This document shows, piece after piece, positions 22,033-31,082 of a stretch of DNA of 31,562 nt; position 1 is the first letter of the stretch, and every line of letters begins with the position of its first letter. The notes under the pieces were generated by a model. The model ran no database searches and was not told the origin of the DNA. It worked only from the letters and a program-made list of their open reading frames with translations. The position numbers and the translations under genes are program-made. The stretch spans positions 1 to 31,562 of the forward strand of contig UQMW01000018.1 in the NCBI GenBank assembly GCA_900542275.1. The letters run 5' to 3'. Origin of the DNA: an uncultured Collinsella sp. GTDB lineage: Bacteria > Actinomycetota > Coriobacteriia > Coriobacteriales > Coriobacteriaceae.

Positions 22033-22055
22033 ATGTGGGAAGTTTGCGTTGCAGG

Positions 22056-24272
22056 TTACTTGTCGGTGCCCAGCTTGTGCGGCTTGAGAGCGAGTGCATT
22101 GACGAGCGCGTCGGTGGCAGACTTGACGGCCGCCGGCTGCGGATCGTTGACGTGATCCTCGGGATGCACGGGTAGGTCCTTCTTGACTGCATCGTGGATC
22201 AAGTTGAGGTACTCAGTCACGCCAGTGGTCGACAGGTGCGTGCCATCGCCATCGAACAGGTCGTTGCGATTGGCACTGTATCCGTACCAGTCGATAACGC
22301 GCACGTTCTTGTAGCGCGTAGCGGCGTTGGCGATGGCCTGGTTGGTAGAGCCAACCCACGGCTGCGGGCTGCGCGTGTTCACAAACACCACAATACGCTT
22401 ATCTCCTGCATCGGCCATGATGGCGTCGATCTGGTCGTCGGTTACCAAGCCGTTGGTGCCCAGCGCAAAGACCACGATCTTGCCGGCAAGGTTCTGTTGG
22501 AGATAGCCCTCAAATGTCGCGCGGCCCGCATCGAACTGGCGGCCCTTTTCGGCATCGATATGGCTGTGCGGGAACACGCCGTCAAAGGTGTCCACGGCAC
22601 GCAGCGACACGGAGTCACCGATCATCAACAGGTCGTAGGAGCCATCGGGGAAGCCGTCGTTGTCCTTGTCGGTGTCGTCGGCCGCCTGCTGGTCGGTGGG
22701 CGCGGTGTTTTTGGCTTCCTTGTTCAGAACCTCGGCGCCCTCGCCGCTCAGCGCAGACGTCTCGGGCACAAAGATCAGGCCGCCCAGTGCAACGACCAAC
22801 ACGACAGCGCAGGCTGCGCAGACGGGGACGTGTGCGCGTGCCCAGTTGGCGGGCGTGGTGGTGCCATCGCGGAATTCGGCGACGGTGCGACCGAAGGCGC
22901 CCTTTCTAAACGGCGTTTCGATAAAGCGATAGGAGCACTCGGCTACGGCGACCACCAGCAGCACTTGCAAAATGTACTGCCACCAGGGCGTATCGTTGAT
23001 GTTGGCGACCGGGTTCATGAGCAACAGCAGCGGATAGTGCCACAGGTAGATGCTGTACGAGCGCTTGCCAATCCACACGAGCGGCTCGGCGGACAGCGCG
23101 CGGGCAACCATTCCCTGGGGCTGCACGCAGGCGGCAATAACCATGAGCGTGAGGATTGAGCACAGCAGCGTGCCTCCGCGATACTGGAACGGAGTGTAGC
23201 CGTTGGTGAGCGCGACCATGGCAGCAAGGCCAACCAGACCCACGACGCCCAGCACATCGATGGATGCGGGCGAGGACCAAAAGCGCACGAGGGCGCTCGG
23301 CTGTGCCGGGGCGGTCTCGGCTGCGCCGCCGGTCGTAGCGTCATGCTTGCCCTCGGCGTTCTTGCCGTGCTTGGCGGCGCCAGCCAGGCGATTGAGCCCC
23401 AAACGACGAGCGAGACGCACCGGCGCCAGGTCGCGATCGGGGATAAAGGCCATCCAAGCGCCCAGCAGCAGCGAGAACACGCGGGTGTCGGTGCCGTAGT
23501 ACACGCGGCTGGGGTCGGCGGCGGGGTTATAGAGCACCATCATGGCGATGGCGGAGACAGCAGCCAGGCCCAGAACCACGCGGCGTGTGTTGGGCTTGCT
23601 CACATGCATGGATACCATGGCAAACAGCAGCGGCGGCCAAATCAGGTAGAACTGTTCCTCGATGGCGAGCGACCAAAAGTGCGTAAGCGGCGAGGGGTCG
23701 CCCAGGGCGTTGAAGTACGAGACGTTTTGGGCAATTTGCCACCAGTTGTTGAAGAACAGCAGCGACGGCAGGATGTCGGGGCGCATCTTGGTGAGCATCA
23801 CGTGGTTAAAGATGGTGCACAGCGCGCAGGTCACGAACACTACCGTTACCACGGCGGGGACCAGGCGACGGATGCGGCGAATCCAGAAGCTCTTAAGGTC
23901 GATGCGGCCGGTCTTAGCGACTTCGTTGAGCAGCAAGCGCGTGATCAGATAGCCCGAAAGCACAAAGAAGATCGTGACGCCAAGCAGGCCGCCCTGAGCC
24001 CACGTGAGGTTGAGGTGATAGAGCACCACCGCGACGACGGCAAGCGTGCGCAGGCCGTCGAGCGCAGGGATGTAGCGGGACTTGGGGCGAGCAGGCGTCT
24101 GCTCCGCGGCGGGAGTGTTGGCGCGGCCCGCGTTGTTGGCAGAAGCGCGATGGGGGTTCGCGGTGCGTCGCGGCTCGTTGGCACGGCGCCCGCCCTTCAC
24201 GCGTTCGTGCGGCGCCGGCTCGTTGCCCGTGCGGCGTCGACCGCGCGAGCCCGATTGCGAGAATTGTTCCAT
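22056..24272 (-). CDS. OafA/OatA-like acyltransferase with C-terminal SGNH domain
   Basis: Large membrane O-acyltransferase (738 aa), likely acetylating a cell-wall or surface glycan. It has a basic, low-complexity cytoplasmic N-terminus of about 65 residues, then an acyltransferase-3 domain of about ten helices (about 68-460) with LDGLRTLAVV, the catalytic H86 in YHLN, GGLLGVTIFFVLSGYLIT and HFWSLAIEEQFYLIWP. After a final helix (about 485-505) an extracytoplasmic SGNH domain holds S554 in MIGDSVSLR and the D676/H679 pair in DGTHLS. This is the OatA arrangement, in which the membrane domain passes acetyl groups to the SGNH domain. Whether the target is peptidoglycan or another glycan is not shown. 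Single gene ending at a strong hairpin. Confidence 0.93.
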   Translation of the reverse strand: MEQFSQSGSRGRRRTGNEPAPHERVKGGRRANEPRRTANPHRASANNAGRANTPAAEQTPARPKSRYIPALDGLRTLAVVAVVLYHLNLTWAQGGLLGVTIFFVLSGYLITRLLLNEVAKTGRIDLKSFWIRRIRRLVPAVVTVVFVTCALCTIFNHVMLTKMRPDILPSLLFFNNWWQIAQNVSYFNALGDPSPLTHFWSLAIEEQFYLIWPPLLFAMVSMHVSKPNTRRVVLGLAAVSAIAMMVLYNPAADPSRVYYGTDTRVFSLLLGAWMAFIPDRDLAPVRLARRLGLNRLAGAAKHGKNAEGKHDATTGGAAETAPAQPSALVRFWSSPASIDVLGVVGLVGLAAMVALTNGYTPFQYRGGTLLCSILTLMVIAACVQPQGMVARALSAEPLVWIGKRSYSIYLWHYPLLLLMNPVANINDTPWWQYILQVLLVVAVAECSYRFIETPFRKGAFGRTVAEFRDGTTTPANWARAHVPVCAACAVVLVVALGGLIFVPETSALSGEGAEVLNKEAKNTAPTDQQAADDTDKDNDGFPDGSYDLLMIGDSVSLRAVDTFDGVFPHSHIDAEKGRQFDAGRATFEGYLQQNLAGKIVVFALGTNGLVTDDQIDAIMADAGDKRIVVFVNTRSPQPWVGSTNQAIANAATRYKNVRVIDWYGYSANRNDLFDGDGTHLSTTGVTEYLNLIHDAVKKDLPVHPEDHVNDPQPAAVKSATDALVNALALKPHKLGTDK

Positions 24273-24311
24273 AAAACATCATCCAATGACGAGAATAATC
24301 AGCACGTATTC

Positions 24312-24317
24312 ATTGTA
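24312..24317 (-). promoter_or_regulatory. -10 box (TACAAT) for the acyltransferase gene
   Basis: On the minus strand TACAAT lies 39 bases upstream of the ATG at 24272. A -35 consensus is not evident. The gap 24273-24459 is shared with the divergent ribokinase gene. Confidence 0.45.
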
Positions 24318-24365
24318 GCTGCCTGCCCCTGTGGATGCTTGCTGCCGGCGCAAGCTCAAGCGCGC

Positions 24366-24383
24366 GTCCACATCAAAGTGGAC
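24366..24383. promoter_or_regulatory. Inverted repeat gtccac-N6-gtggac upstream of ribokinase
   Basis: A six-base inverted repeat directly precedes a -10-like ttatag (24389-24394). It could be an operator for the nucleoside-salvage genes; no dedicated regulator adjoins. Confidence 0.35.
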
Positions 24384-24459
24384 TAAAGTTATAGGGGGTG
24401 CGAGAGTGCACAATCGTTGGTCGACGGTGGGCGCAAAGCCTGAAGACGAGGAGGTTTCC

Positions 24460-25455
24460 ATGGCGGATCACAGCATCGTTGCGGTGTTCGGCAGCATGAA
24501 CATGGACCTTTCGGTGGCGTGCGAGCGCATGCCGCGTGCGGGCGAGACGGTCGATGGCAGCGGTTTTATCACTAACGCCGGCGGTAAGGGAGCCAATCAG
24601 GCCGTTGCCGCTGCGCGCATGGGTGCGCGCACGTGCATGATCGGCGCTGTTGGGCGCGATACCTTTGGCGATGCGCTCGTGGCAGGGCTCCAGGATGCCG
24701 GCGTGGGCGTTGAGTTTGTGGCGCGTCGCGATGACGTGGAGACCGGTACCGCGACTATCATTCGCTGCGAGAGCGACAACCGCATCGTGCTGTCGCCGGG
24801 CGCCAACCATGCGCTTGCGGGCGAGGACGTTGCCCACGCGCTGCGAGGTCTGGTAACCGATGAGCTCGATGGCGATGTTTGTGAGTTTGCCCCGGCTGCC
24901 GGAAGCGTCTTTATCGCCCAGGGCGAATGTGATCTGATGGCAACGGCCGCGGCGCTCTCTTGCGCTCACGAGCTGGGGTTCTATACGATCTTTAACCCGG
25001 CGCCCGCCTGCGACCTGCCGGCAGGAGCGTGGCCTGCGGTCGACCTGGTCTGCCCCAACGAGACCGAGTGCCAGGTGCTGACGGGCATTCTGCCCACGGA
25101 TGATGCGAGTTGCGTCGCCGCGCTCAATGCGCTGCTCGACAAGGGCGCCGGGGCTGCGGTCATCACGTTGGGCGGCGCCGGCTCGGTTACGCTCGGCGAT
25201 GGCGGTGAGCCGCTGCGCATGCCGGCGCTTTCGAGCGCGGTGGTCGATACGACGGCCGCGGGCGATACGTTTATCGGCGCGTTGGCGGCGGCTCGTCTGG
25301 AGGGCCTGCCGCTCTTTGAGTGCATGGCGGCGGGTGCTCGCGCCTCGGCGGTGACGGTGTCGCGCCTGGGCGCTCAGCAATCAATTCCCATGCGTGCGGA
25401 AGTCGAGCACAAGTTTGGTTTAGACGGTTTGGATGTAGACGGAGAAGCGGAGTAG
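24460..25455 (+). CDS. rbsK: Ribokinase (PfkB family)
   Basis: Cytoplasmic sugar kinase (331 aa, usual length about 300-310) that phosphorylates D-ribose at O5 using ATP. PfkB signature 1 is NAGGKGANQAVAAARMGA (near residues 33-50), with the earlier substrate motif GSMNMDL. Signature 2 is DTTAAGDTFIGAL (near 265-277), containing the anion-hole GAGD variant AAGD and the catalytic Asp. The start is the ATG at 24460 after GAGGAGG (five-base spacing); upstream in-frame codons would add an unlikely 43-residue leader. It is followed after four bases by a nucleoside hydrolase, whose product ribose this enzyme would phosphorylate, so nucleoside salvage is the likely context. Related PfkB specificities cannot be excluded. 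Confidence 0.88.
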   Translation: MADHSIVAVFGSMNMDLSVACERMPRAGETVDGSGFITNAGGKGANQAVAAARMGARTCMIGAVGRDTFGDALVAGLQDAGVGVEFVARRDDVETGTATIIRCESDNRIVLSPGANHALAGEDVAHALRGLVTDELDGDVCEFAPAAGSVFIAQGECDLMATAAALSCAHELGFYTIFNPAPACDLPAGAWPAVDLVCPNETECQVLTGILPTDDASCVAALNALLDKGAGAAVITLGGAGSVTLGDGGEPLRMPALSSAVVDTTAAGDTFIGALAAARLEGLPLFECMAAGARASAVTVSRLGAQQSIPMRAEVEHKFGLDGLDVDGEAE

Positions 25456-25459
25456 AACA

Positions 25460-26434
25460 ATGGCAACCAAGAAGCTGATCCTTGATCTGGATATGGGCGT
25501 GGATGATGCGATGGCGCTCGCCTATGCCATCGCGAGCCCCGAGGTGGAGCTCGTCGGCATCACCACGTGCTTTGGCAACGTGCGCGTCGAGCAGTCGGCG
25601 CACAACTGCTTGGCGGTGCTCGACCTGTTGGGTCGTCCCGAGGTGCCGGTGTACCTGGGCGCCGATCGTCCCATGAAGGCAACCGAACCCTACACGCCGC
25701 CGGCGTCCACCACGCTTATCCACGGCAAGAACGGCATCGGCGGCGCAAGCGTGCCCGCCTCGCCGTACGAGCCGGTGGGCGCGACGTCGGCCGATGGCAA
25801 TGCGGCGGTCGATTACCTGATTGATGCCGCGCGTACCTATGGGCCCGATCTGGTCTACGTTGCGACCGGCCCGCTCACCAATCTGGCGCTTGCCCTGGAG
25901 CGCGATGCGGCGGCGATGATGTCCATCGGCCGCGTGGTCGTGATGGGCGGTGCGCTTACCGTGCCCGGCAACGTGAGCGCGGGCGCCGAGGCCAATATGG
26001 CAAGTGATCCCGAGGCGGCCGATGCCGTGCTGCGTTCAGGTCGCAAGCTCACCATGGTGGGCTTGGATGTGACGCACCGCGTGGTGCTCACGCGTCGCGA
26101 CATTGCCGGCTGGACGGGCTCGGGCACTATGGCCGGTTGCGCGTTTGCGAGCATGGTCGAGCACTATATCGGTTCGTACGAAATGAACGCGCCCTACCTG
26201 GGCGGCTGCGCGCTGCACGATCCGCTGGCGGTTGCCGTGGCGATTGATCCCACGCTCGTGGGCGCGCTCGGCTGTAACCTGCGCGTTGACTTGCTGGGCG
26301 AGTATCGCGGCCGCACCATCTGCGACGAGCACCGTCTGTCCGATCCGGATAAGAGCGCGCTCGTGGCGCTCACCGTGGACGCCCCACGTTTCCTCGTGGA
26401 GTTTAAGGCGCGCATGGCCCGCGTCCTGGGCTAA
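25460..26434 (+). CDS. Inosine/uridine-preferring nucleoside hydrolase
   Basis: Enzyme (324 aa, normal length) that cleaves the N-glycosidic bond of ribonucleosides to free base and ribose. The Ca2+-binding N-terminus reads LDLDMGVDDAMAL (D9, D11, D15, D16; the usual DTDPGxDDA has Met for Pro here). TGPLTNLALAL and GGALTVPGNVS-AEANMASDPEAA match the family, and the late metal-ligand Asp is D254 in LHDPLAVA. It is coupled to ribokinase by a four-base gap. The two together convert nucleosides to ribose 5-phosphate plus base. Base preference is not readable from sequence. Confidence 0.93.
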   Translation: MATKKLILDLDMGVDDAMALAYAIASPEVELVGITTCFGNVRVEQSAHNCLAVLDLLGRPEVPVYLGADRPMKATEPYTPPASTTLIHGKNGIGGASVPASPYEPVGATSADGNAAVDYLIDAARTYGPDLVYVATGPLTNLALALERDAAAMMSIGRVVVMGGALTVPGNVSAGAEANMASDPEAADAVLRSGRKLTMVGLDVTHRVVLTRRDIAGWTGSGTMAGCAFASMVEHYIGSYEMNAPYLGGCALHDPLAVAVAIDPTLVGALGCNLRVDLLGEYRGRTICDEHRLSDPDKSALVALTVDAPRFLVEFKARMARVLG

Positions 26435-26508
26435 ACGGTTTCTGTGCCCCGTTCCAGATTAGCTACCGAGTAAATACGCCCGTTGGGGGAATAGTCGCGT
26501 CGCTTCGC

Positions 26509-26555
26509 TTGACAACAGGCTAAACTAGCTATTAAACATTTACTATTCTGTTTAG
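26509..26555 (+). promoter_or_regulatory. Promoter and operator-like sites of the LacI-family gene
   Basis: TTGACA at 26509-26514 with ttaaac at 26532-26537 (17-base spacer) is the best promoter. Just downstream, aaacatttactattctgtttag (here described by position 26534-26555) contains CTGTTTAG (26548-26555). The same CTGTTTA word and aaacattta-S-ta occur in the isomerase promoter at 27820-27878, suggesting autoregulation. Confidence 0.5.
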
Positions 26556-26637
26556 ATTGAATTTGCGGTCGTTTAGTTGTCGAGTCACGGGGCGGTCAGG
26601 CCACGATGCTCGACCGCGACCGTTACTAGGGGGAACA

Positions 26638-27648
26638 ATGGCCAAAGCAAGTGTCCGCGAAATCAGCCGCATCACCGGTTTTTCGCCTGCGACCGTGTCC
26701 AACGCGCTCAACCGCAAGCGCAGCGTGAGCGAGGAGACCGCCAAGGTCATCCTGGAGTGCGCACAGTCGCTCGGCTACCAGCAGTCGACGCAGCTCGAGA
26801 GCATCCAGTTTGTGCTTGCGCGCAAGACGGGCGCCATCCTGGACGAGAGCACCTTTCACCCCGCGGTTATTGAGGGCGTGGAGCGCCAGGCACGTCGCCA
26901 CGGCATGAGCACGAGCTTTGTCTCGCTCGACTTTAGCGACCTAGACGCCGTGCGTCCGCAGGTCGAGGGCCTGATTGCCGATCCGGCCGCCGCTATTGTA
27001 CTAATGGGTACGGAGTTGGGCGAGGAGGACTACGCCCTGTTCGCTAACGCCGCCGCCCACCTGATTGTGCTCGATGGTTGGAGCGACCGCCAGTACTTTG
27101 ATGCCGTGGTCATTGCCAATACCGATTCGGTGCTGCGTGCCGTGGACTACCTTATCGAGAAAGGTCACAAGCAAATCGGCTATCTGGCGGGCGACCTTCG
27201 TATCCGCAACTTTAAGGACCGCGAGCGCGGCTATCGCCAAGCGCTTGAGGATGCGGACCTCGAGGCCAATCCGGCATGGCGCGTCACGCTGGGCACCACG
27301 CTCGAGGGCGCTTATCGCGACATGGGCGCGTGGCTCGACAATGCCTCGCACGACGACCTGCCGACGGCTTTCTTTGCCGAGAACGACGTGCTCGCCGTGG
27401 GTGCCATGCGCGCGTTCAACGAGCACGGCATTTGCGTGCCCGAGGATGTCTCGATCATCGGCTTTGACGACCTATCTCTGGGCGCTTTTTCCAACCCGCC
27501 GCTCACCACGGTGCATGTTCCCAAGCACGAGGTGGGTGAGATCGCGGTGCGCCGCCTGGTGGGCAACATCCGCAATCCCAAGAGCTACACCTGCAAAACG
27601 GCCGTGTCGACCTATTTTGTCGAGCGCCAGAGCGTGCGCGAAATCTAG
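26638..27648 (+). CDS. LacI/PurR-family transcriptional regulator
   Basis: Sugar-responsive DNA-binding protein (336 aa). The N-terminal HTH is residues about 5-50 (VREISRITGFSPATVSNALN, then KRSVSEETAKVILECAQSLGY), followed by a periplasmic-binding-protein-like effector domain (for example VDYLIEKGHKQIGYLAGD and PEDVSIIGFDDLSLGAF). I start at the ATG at 26638, after a G-rich site. It is followed by a UUCG-loop terminator and then the isomerase-transketolase-kinase cluster, which it probably controls through the CTGTTTA sites. The effector would be the pathway sugar or its phosphate; unknown. Confidence 0.93.
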   Translation: MAKASVREISRITGFSPATVSNALNRKRSVSEETAKVILECAQSLGYQQSTQLESIQFVLARKTGAILDESTFHPAVIEGVERQARRHGMSTSFVSLDFSDLDAVRPQVEGLIADPAAAIVLMGTELGEEDYALFANAAAHLIVLDGWSDRQYFDAVVIANTDSVLRAVDYLIEKGHKQIGYLAGDLRIRNFKDRERGYRQALEDADLEANPAWRVTLGTTLEGAYRDMGAWLDNASHDDLPTAFFAENDVLAVGAMRAFNEHGICVPEDVSIIGFDDLSLGAFSNPPLTTVHVPKHEVGEIAVRRLVGNIRNPKSYTCKTAVSTYFVERQSVREI

Positions 27649-27712
27649 GCGGAGACGGCATTGCCTGCAGCGTGCCAAAGCTCGCTAGGGCAGTTAACAT
27701 AGTGCCATTCAG

Positions 27713-27739
27713 AAGAGGATCCTTCGGGGTCCTCTTTTT
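27713..27739 (+). terminator. Intrinsic terminator with UUCG loop after the LacI gene
   Basis: aagaggatcc pairs with gggtcctctt around a ttcg tetraloop (one G-T), followed by ttttt (27735-27739). It separates the regulator from the catabolic genes. Confidence 0.9.
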
Positions 27740-27760
27740 GTTTCCCTTGTATGTTCAGAT

Positions 27761-27878
27761 TGTTTACATACCGTTTAGGCTGATTTCTCTACCGTCTACG
27801 GGTATTTCGCGCTAAACTTCTAAACAGAAGAGTAAAACATTTAGTAAACAGAACAAAACGAAACACGCGTCTGTTTAC
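27761..27878 (+). promoter_or_regulatory. Operator-rich promoter region of the sugar operon
   Basis: The AT-rich gap carries repeated half-sites: TGTTTAC (27761-27767), CTAAACAG (27820-27827), GTAAACAG (27844-27851) and CTGTTTAC (27871-27878). The last two form a perfect inverted repeat with a 19-base separation. ATGTTCAG occurs at 27751-27758 and inverted at 27878-27885. These are the likely LacI-family binding sites, the last lying about 28 bases before the isomerase ATG. The exact promoter is unclear. Confidence 0.5.
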
Positions 27879-27905
27879 TGAACATGTGACTAGGGGAGGA
27901 CGTAC

Positions 27906-29306
27906 ATGGATAAGATCAAGCTCGGTTTTGTGCCCACGCGCCGTAGCATCTTTAGCGCGCCGGACGCGATCAAGTATCGCGGCCTTACGGCTGATCGCCT
28001 GCGCGAGATCGGCGTCGAGATTGTGGATATCGACGACATCAACGACGAGGGCCTGCTGTTCGACGACAGCCATATCGCGCCTATCGTCGAGAAGTTCCGC
28101 GCCGAGGGCGTCGACGGCATCATGCTCTGCCACGCCAACTTTGGTACCGAGTACGTTTGCGCCCGCCTTGCCCGCGAGCTCGGCTTGCCCGTGCTGCTGT
28201 GGGGTCCGCGCGACGAGCGCCCCGAGCCCGACGGCACCCGTCTGCGCGATAGCCAGTGCGGCCTGTTCGCCACCGGCAAGGTCCTGCGTCGCTTCCAGGT
28301 TCCCTTCACCTACATGACCAACTGCCGTCTGACCGATCCCGAGTTCGAGCGCGGTGTCTGGGACTTTTTGGCCGTGTGCAACGTGGTCAAGACTTTCAAG
28401 CACACCCGCATCCTGCAGATGGCCACCCGTCCGTTCGATTTCTGGTCGACCATGTGCAACGAGGGCGAGCTGCTCGAGAAGTTCAACATCCAGCTTTCGC
28501 CCATCCCCATGACCGAGCTTGTCCAGGCCGTGCGCGACGCCCAGGCTGACGAGCAGGCCATGGCAACCATGCTCGCCCACATTGGTGACAGCTTTGAGAT
28601 CTGCATCCCCGAGGACAAGGTTCCTGCGGTCGCAGGACTCGCCATTGCCATGAAGCGCCTGGTCGAGAAGTACGGCTGCAACGCCGGCGCCATCCAGTGC
28701 TGGAACGCCCTGCAGGACGAGTTGGGCATTATGCCCTGCGCCGCCAACGCAATCCTCAACGAGATGGGCATCCCCATCGTCTGCGAGACCGACATCCATG
28801 GCGCTATCACCGCGCTGATGGTCGAGGCCGCCGACCTGGGCCGTCACCGCGGCATGTTCGCCGACTGGACCGTGCGTCATCCCGATAACGAGAACGGCGA
28901 GCTGCTGCAGCACTGCGGCCCCTGGCCCTGCAGCTGCGCGGCCGTCAAGCCCAAGCTCACCTATCCGCTGGCCTTCGATTACCCCGGCGCGCTGACGGCC
29001 GAGGCCAAGCACGGCGACCTCACCCTTGCCCGCTTTGACGGCGACAACGGCGAGTACTCGCTGCTGCTGGGCAACGCCCGCGGCATCGACGGCCCGGCCG
29101 GCATGGGCACCTACCTGTGGGTCGAGGTCGACAACCTCAAGCGCCTCGAGGCCAAGATCGTCGAGGGTCCCTACATCCACCACTGCGTCGCCATTCACGC
29201 CAACGTGGTGCCGGTGCTCTACGAGGCGTGCAAGTACATCGGCATTGTCCCCGACCTGTACGACCCCATCGAAGAAGACGTCAAAGCTTACCTGCGAGGA
29301 GAGTAG
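27906..29306 (+). CDS. L-fucose/L-arabinose isomerase family protein
   Basis: Sugar isomerase-like enzyme (466 aa), expected to convert an aldose to a ketose with a divalent metal. The N-terminal half is a Rossmann-like region of the FucI/AraA fold (MLCHANFGTEYVCARLARELG, LPVLLWGPRDERP). The metal site probably includes residues in CETDIHGAI (about 298-306), and the late His in GPYIHHCVAIHANV corresponds to the C-terminal metal/catalytic His. It is shorter than E. coli FucI (about 590 aa), like other uncharacterised family members. GGGGAGGA lies five bases before the ATG. Its gene is followed immediately by a split transketolase and a FGGY kinase, so a pentose or pentulose substrate is likely. 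Exact specificity is not assigned. Confidence 0.85.
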   Translation: MDKIKLGFVPTRRSIFSAPDAIKYRGLTADRLREIGVEIVDIDDINDEGLLFDDSHIAPIVEKFRAEGVDGIMLCHANFGTEYVCARLARELGLPVLLWGPRDERPEPDGTRLRDSQCGLFATGKVLRRFQVPFTYMTNCRLTDPEFERGVWDFLAVCNVVKTFKHTRILQMATRPFDFWSTMCNEGELLEKFNIQLSPIPMTELVQAVRDAQADEQAMATMLAHIGDSFEICIPEDKVPAVAGLAIAMKRLVEKYGCNAGAIQCWNALQDELGIMPCAANAILNEMGIPIVCETDIHGAITALMVEAADLGRHRGMFADWTVRHPDNENGELLQHCGPWPCSCAAVKPKLTYPLAFDYPGALTAEAKHGDLTLARFDGDNGEYSLLLGNARGIDGPAGMGTYLWVEVDNLKRLEAKIVEGPYIHHCVAIHANVVPVLYEACKYIGIVPDLYDPIEEDVKAYLRGE

Positions 29307-29308
29307 AA

Positions 29309-30145
29309 ATGGCAACTATCGAAGAGCTTGAGTCCCTGCGTTGGGATCTTCGACGCGATTGCGTCGATATCATCATGGCTGGCGCCGGCGGGCACATCGG
29401 CGGCGACATGTCGGTCATCGATGCGCTGATGACCCTCTACGCCAACCACCTCAACATTTCGCCCGAGACCGTCGACGATCCCAACCGCGATCGCTTCGTG
29501 CTCTCCAAGGGCCACGCCATGGAGGCCTACTACGCGGTGCTCTGCCACGAGGGCTATCTTGACCTCGATGACGTCAAGGCCCGCTTCTCCAAGTTCGGCA
29601 GCCCCTACATCGGCCACCCCAACAACAAGCTCAAGGGCATCGAGATGAACTCGGGCTCGCTGGGTCACGGCCTGCCCGTGGCCGTCGGGATGGCGCTTGC
29701 CGGCAAGATGGATGGCCGCGACTACCGCGTCTACACCATCATGGGCGACGGCGAGCTTGCCGAGGGCTCGGTCTGGGAGGGCGCCATGAGCGGCGGCAAC
29801 TACCAGCTCGATAACCTGTGCGCGCTCGTGGACCGCAACCGCCTGCAGATCAGCGGCAGCACCGAGGACGTCATGAAGCAGGACTCGCAGGAGGAGCGCT
29901 GGGCCGCCTTCGGTTGGAACGTGCTGTCCATTCCGGGCAACGACGTCCAGGCCATCGACGCCGCGCTGACGCTGGCCGCCGAGACCAAGGGTAAGCCCAC
30001 GGTCATCATCCTCAACACGGTGAAGGGCTACGGCTCGCCGGTTATGGAGGACAAGGCCGCCTGGCATCATCACCTGCCCAACGATGAGGAATATGCCCAG
30101 ATCATCGCCGATTTCGCTGCCCATAAGGAGGCTATCAATGGCTAA
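29309..30145 (+). CDS. Transketolase, N-terminal (TPP-binding) subunit
   Basis: Half of a split transketolase (278 aa). It contains the thiamine-diphosphate motif GDGELAEGSVWEGAM followed by NLCALVDRNRLQISG, and early conserved SKGHAMEAYYAVL, FGSPYIGHPNNK and GSLGHGLPVAVGMAL. The start is the ATG at 29309 (MATIEELESL) with GAGGAGAG upstream; the upstream gene stops two bases before. It works with the next gene product to exchange two-carbon units between sugar phosphates. Split transketolases are common in anaerobes and archaea. Confidence 0.95.
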   Translation: MATIEELESLRWDLRRDCVDIIMAGAGGHIGGDMSVIDALMTLYANHLNISPETVDDPNRDRFVLSKGHAMEAYYAVLCHEGYLDLDDVKARFSKFGSPYIGHPNNKLKGIEMNSGSLGHGLPVAVGMALAGKMDGRDYRVYTIMGDGELAEGSVWEGAMSGGNYQLDNLCALVDRNRLQISGSTEDVMKQDSQEERWAAFGWNVLSIPGNDVQAIDAALTLAAETKGKPTVIILNTVKGYGSPVMEDKAAWHHHLPNDEEYAQIIADFAAHKEAING

Positions 30146-31079
30146 CAAGATCGCCAACCGCAAGGCTATCTGCGACACGCTGCTCGAGGCCGCCGCAACC
30201 GATAAAGACATCGTCGTCCTGTGCTCCGACTCCCGCGGCTCCGCATCGCTCACGCCGTTCTTCGATCAGTATCCCCAGCAGTCCGTTGAGGTCGGCATTG
30301 CCGAGCAGGACCTGGTGAGCATCGCCGCCGGCATGGCCTCGTGCGGCAAGAAGGCCTGGGCCGCCTCGCCGGCGTCCTTTGTGACCACGCGCTCGTATGA
30401 GCAGTGCAAGGTCGACGTTTCGTACTCCAACACCAACGTCAAGCTCATCGGCATCTCGGGCGGCGTGTCCTACGGCGCCTTAGGCATGAGCCATCACTCC
30501 GCGCAGGATATCGCCGCCATGAGCGCGATTCCCAACATGCGTGTGTATCTGCCGAGCGATCGCTTCCAGACCGCCGAGCTCGTGCGTGCCCTGGTCGCCG
30601 ACAACAAGCCGGCCTACATCCGCGTGGGCCGCAACCCGGTGGAGGACGTGTACACTGAGGACGAGTGCCCGTTCCAGATGGATCGCGCCACCTGGGTGCG
30701 CCGCGGCACCGATGTGACGATTGTCGCCACCGGTGAGATGGTCCGCCATGCCGTGGACGCCGCCGATCTGCTGGCCGAGCAGGGCATCTCGGCAACGGTG
30801 CTCGATATGTACTGCGTCAAGCCACTCGACGCCGAGGCCGTGATCGAGGCCGCCGGTACCACGCGTGCCGTCGTGACGGTCGAGGAGCACAGCCCCTTCG
30901 GCGGCCTGGGTTCCATGGTCGCGCAGGTCGTGGGCGAGCATTGTCCGCGTCCGGTCAAGTGCCTCTCCCTGCCCGATGCGCCGGTCATCACCGGCACGAG
31001 CCCCGAGGTCTTTGCGCACTACGGGCTCACCGGCGAGGGAATCGCCAAGACGGTCGCCGAGTTCTTGCCCGCAGAGTAA
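30138..31079 (+). CDS. Transketolase, C-terminal (pyrimidine-binding) subunit
   Basis: Second half of the split enzyme (313 aa). It has the pyrimidine-binding domain (VEVGIAEQDLVSIAAGMA with the catalytic Glu, then FVTTRSYEQCKVDVSY, GMSHHSAQDIAAM) and the C-terminal transketolase domain (DVTIVATGEMVRHAVDAADLL, SPFGGLGSMVAQVV). The start is the ATG at 30138 (MANKIANRKA), seven bases after GGAGG; it overlaps the previous gene by eight bases, consistent with equal production of both subunits. Located in the sugar operon rather than with a housekeeping pentose pathway, so it probably channels the product of the isomerase-kinase steps. Confidence 0.95.
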   Translation: MANKIANRKAICDTLLEAAATDKDIVVLCSDSRGSASLTPFFDQYPQQSVEVGIAEQDLVSIAAGMASCGKKAWAASPASFVTTRSYEQCKVDVSYSNTNVKLIGISGGVSYGALGMSHHSAQDIAAMSAIPNMRVYLPSDRFQTAELVRALVADNKPAYIRVGRNPVEDVYTEDECPFQMDRATWVRRGTDVTIVATGEMVRHAVDAADLLAEQGISATVLDMYCVKPLDAEAVIEAAGTTRAVVTVEEHSPFGGLGSMVAQVVGEHCPRPVKCLSLPDAPVITGTSPEVFAHYGLTGEGIAKTVAEFLPAE

Positions 31080-31082
31080 CTG

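Noticed and set aside
26433..26453. Terminator after the nucleoside hydrolase gene
   Set aside because: Only a five-pair stem (aacgg/ccgtt) without a T-run; too weak to call.
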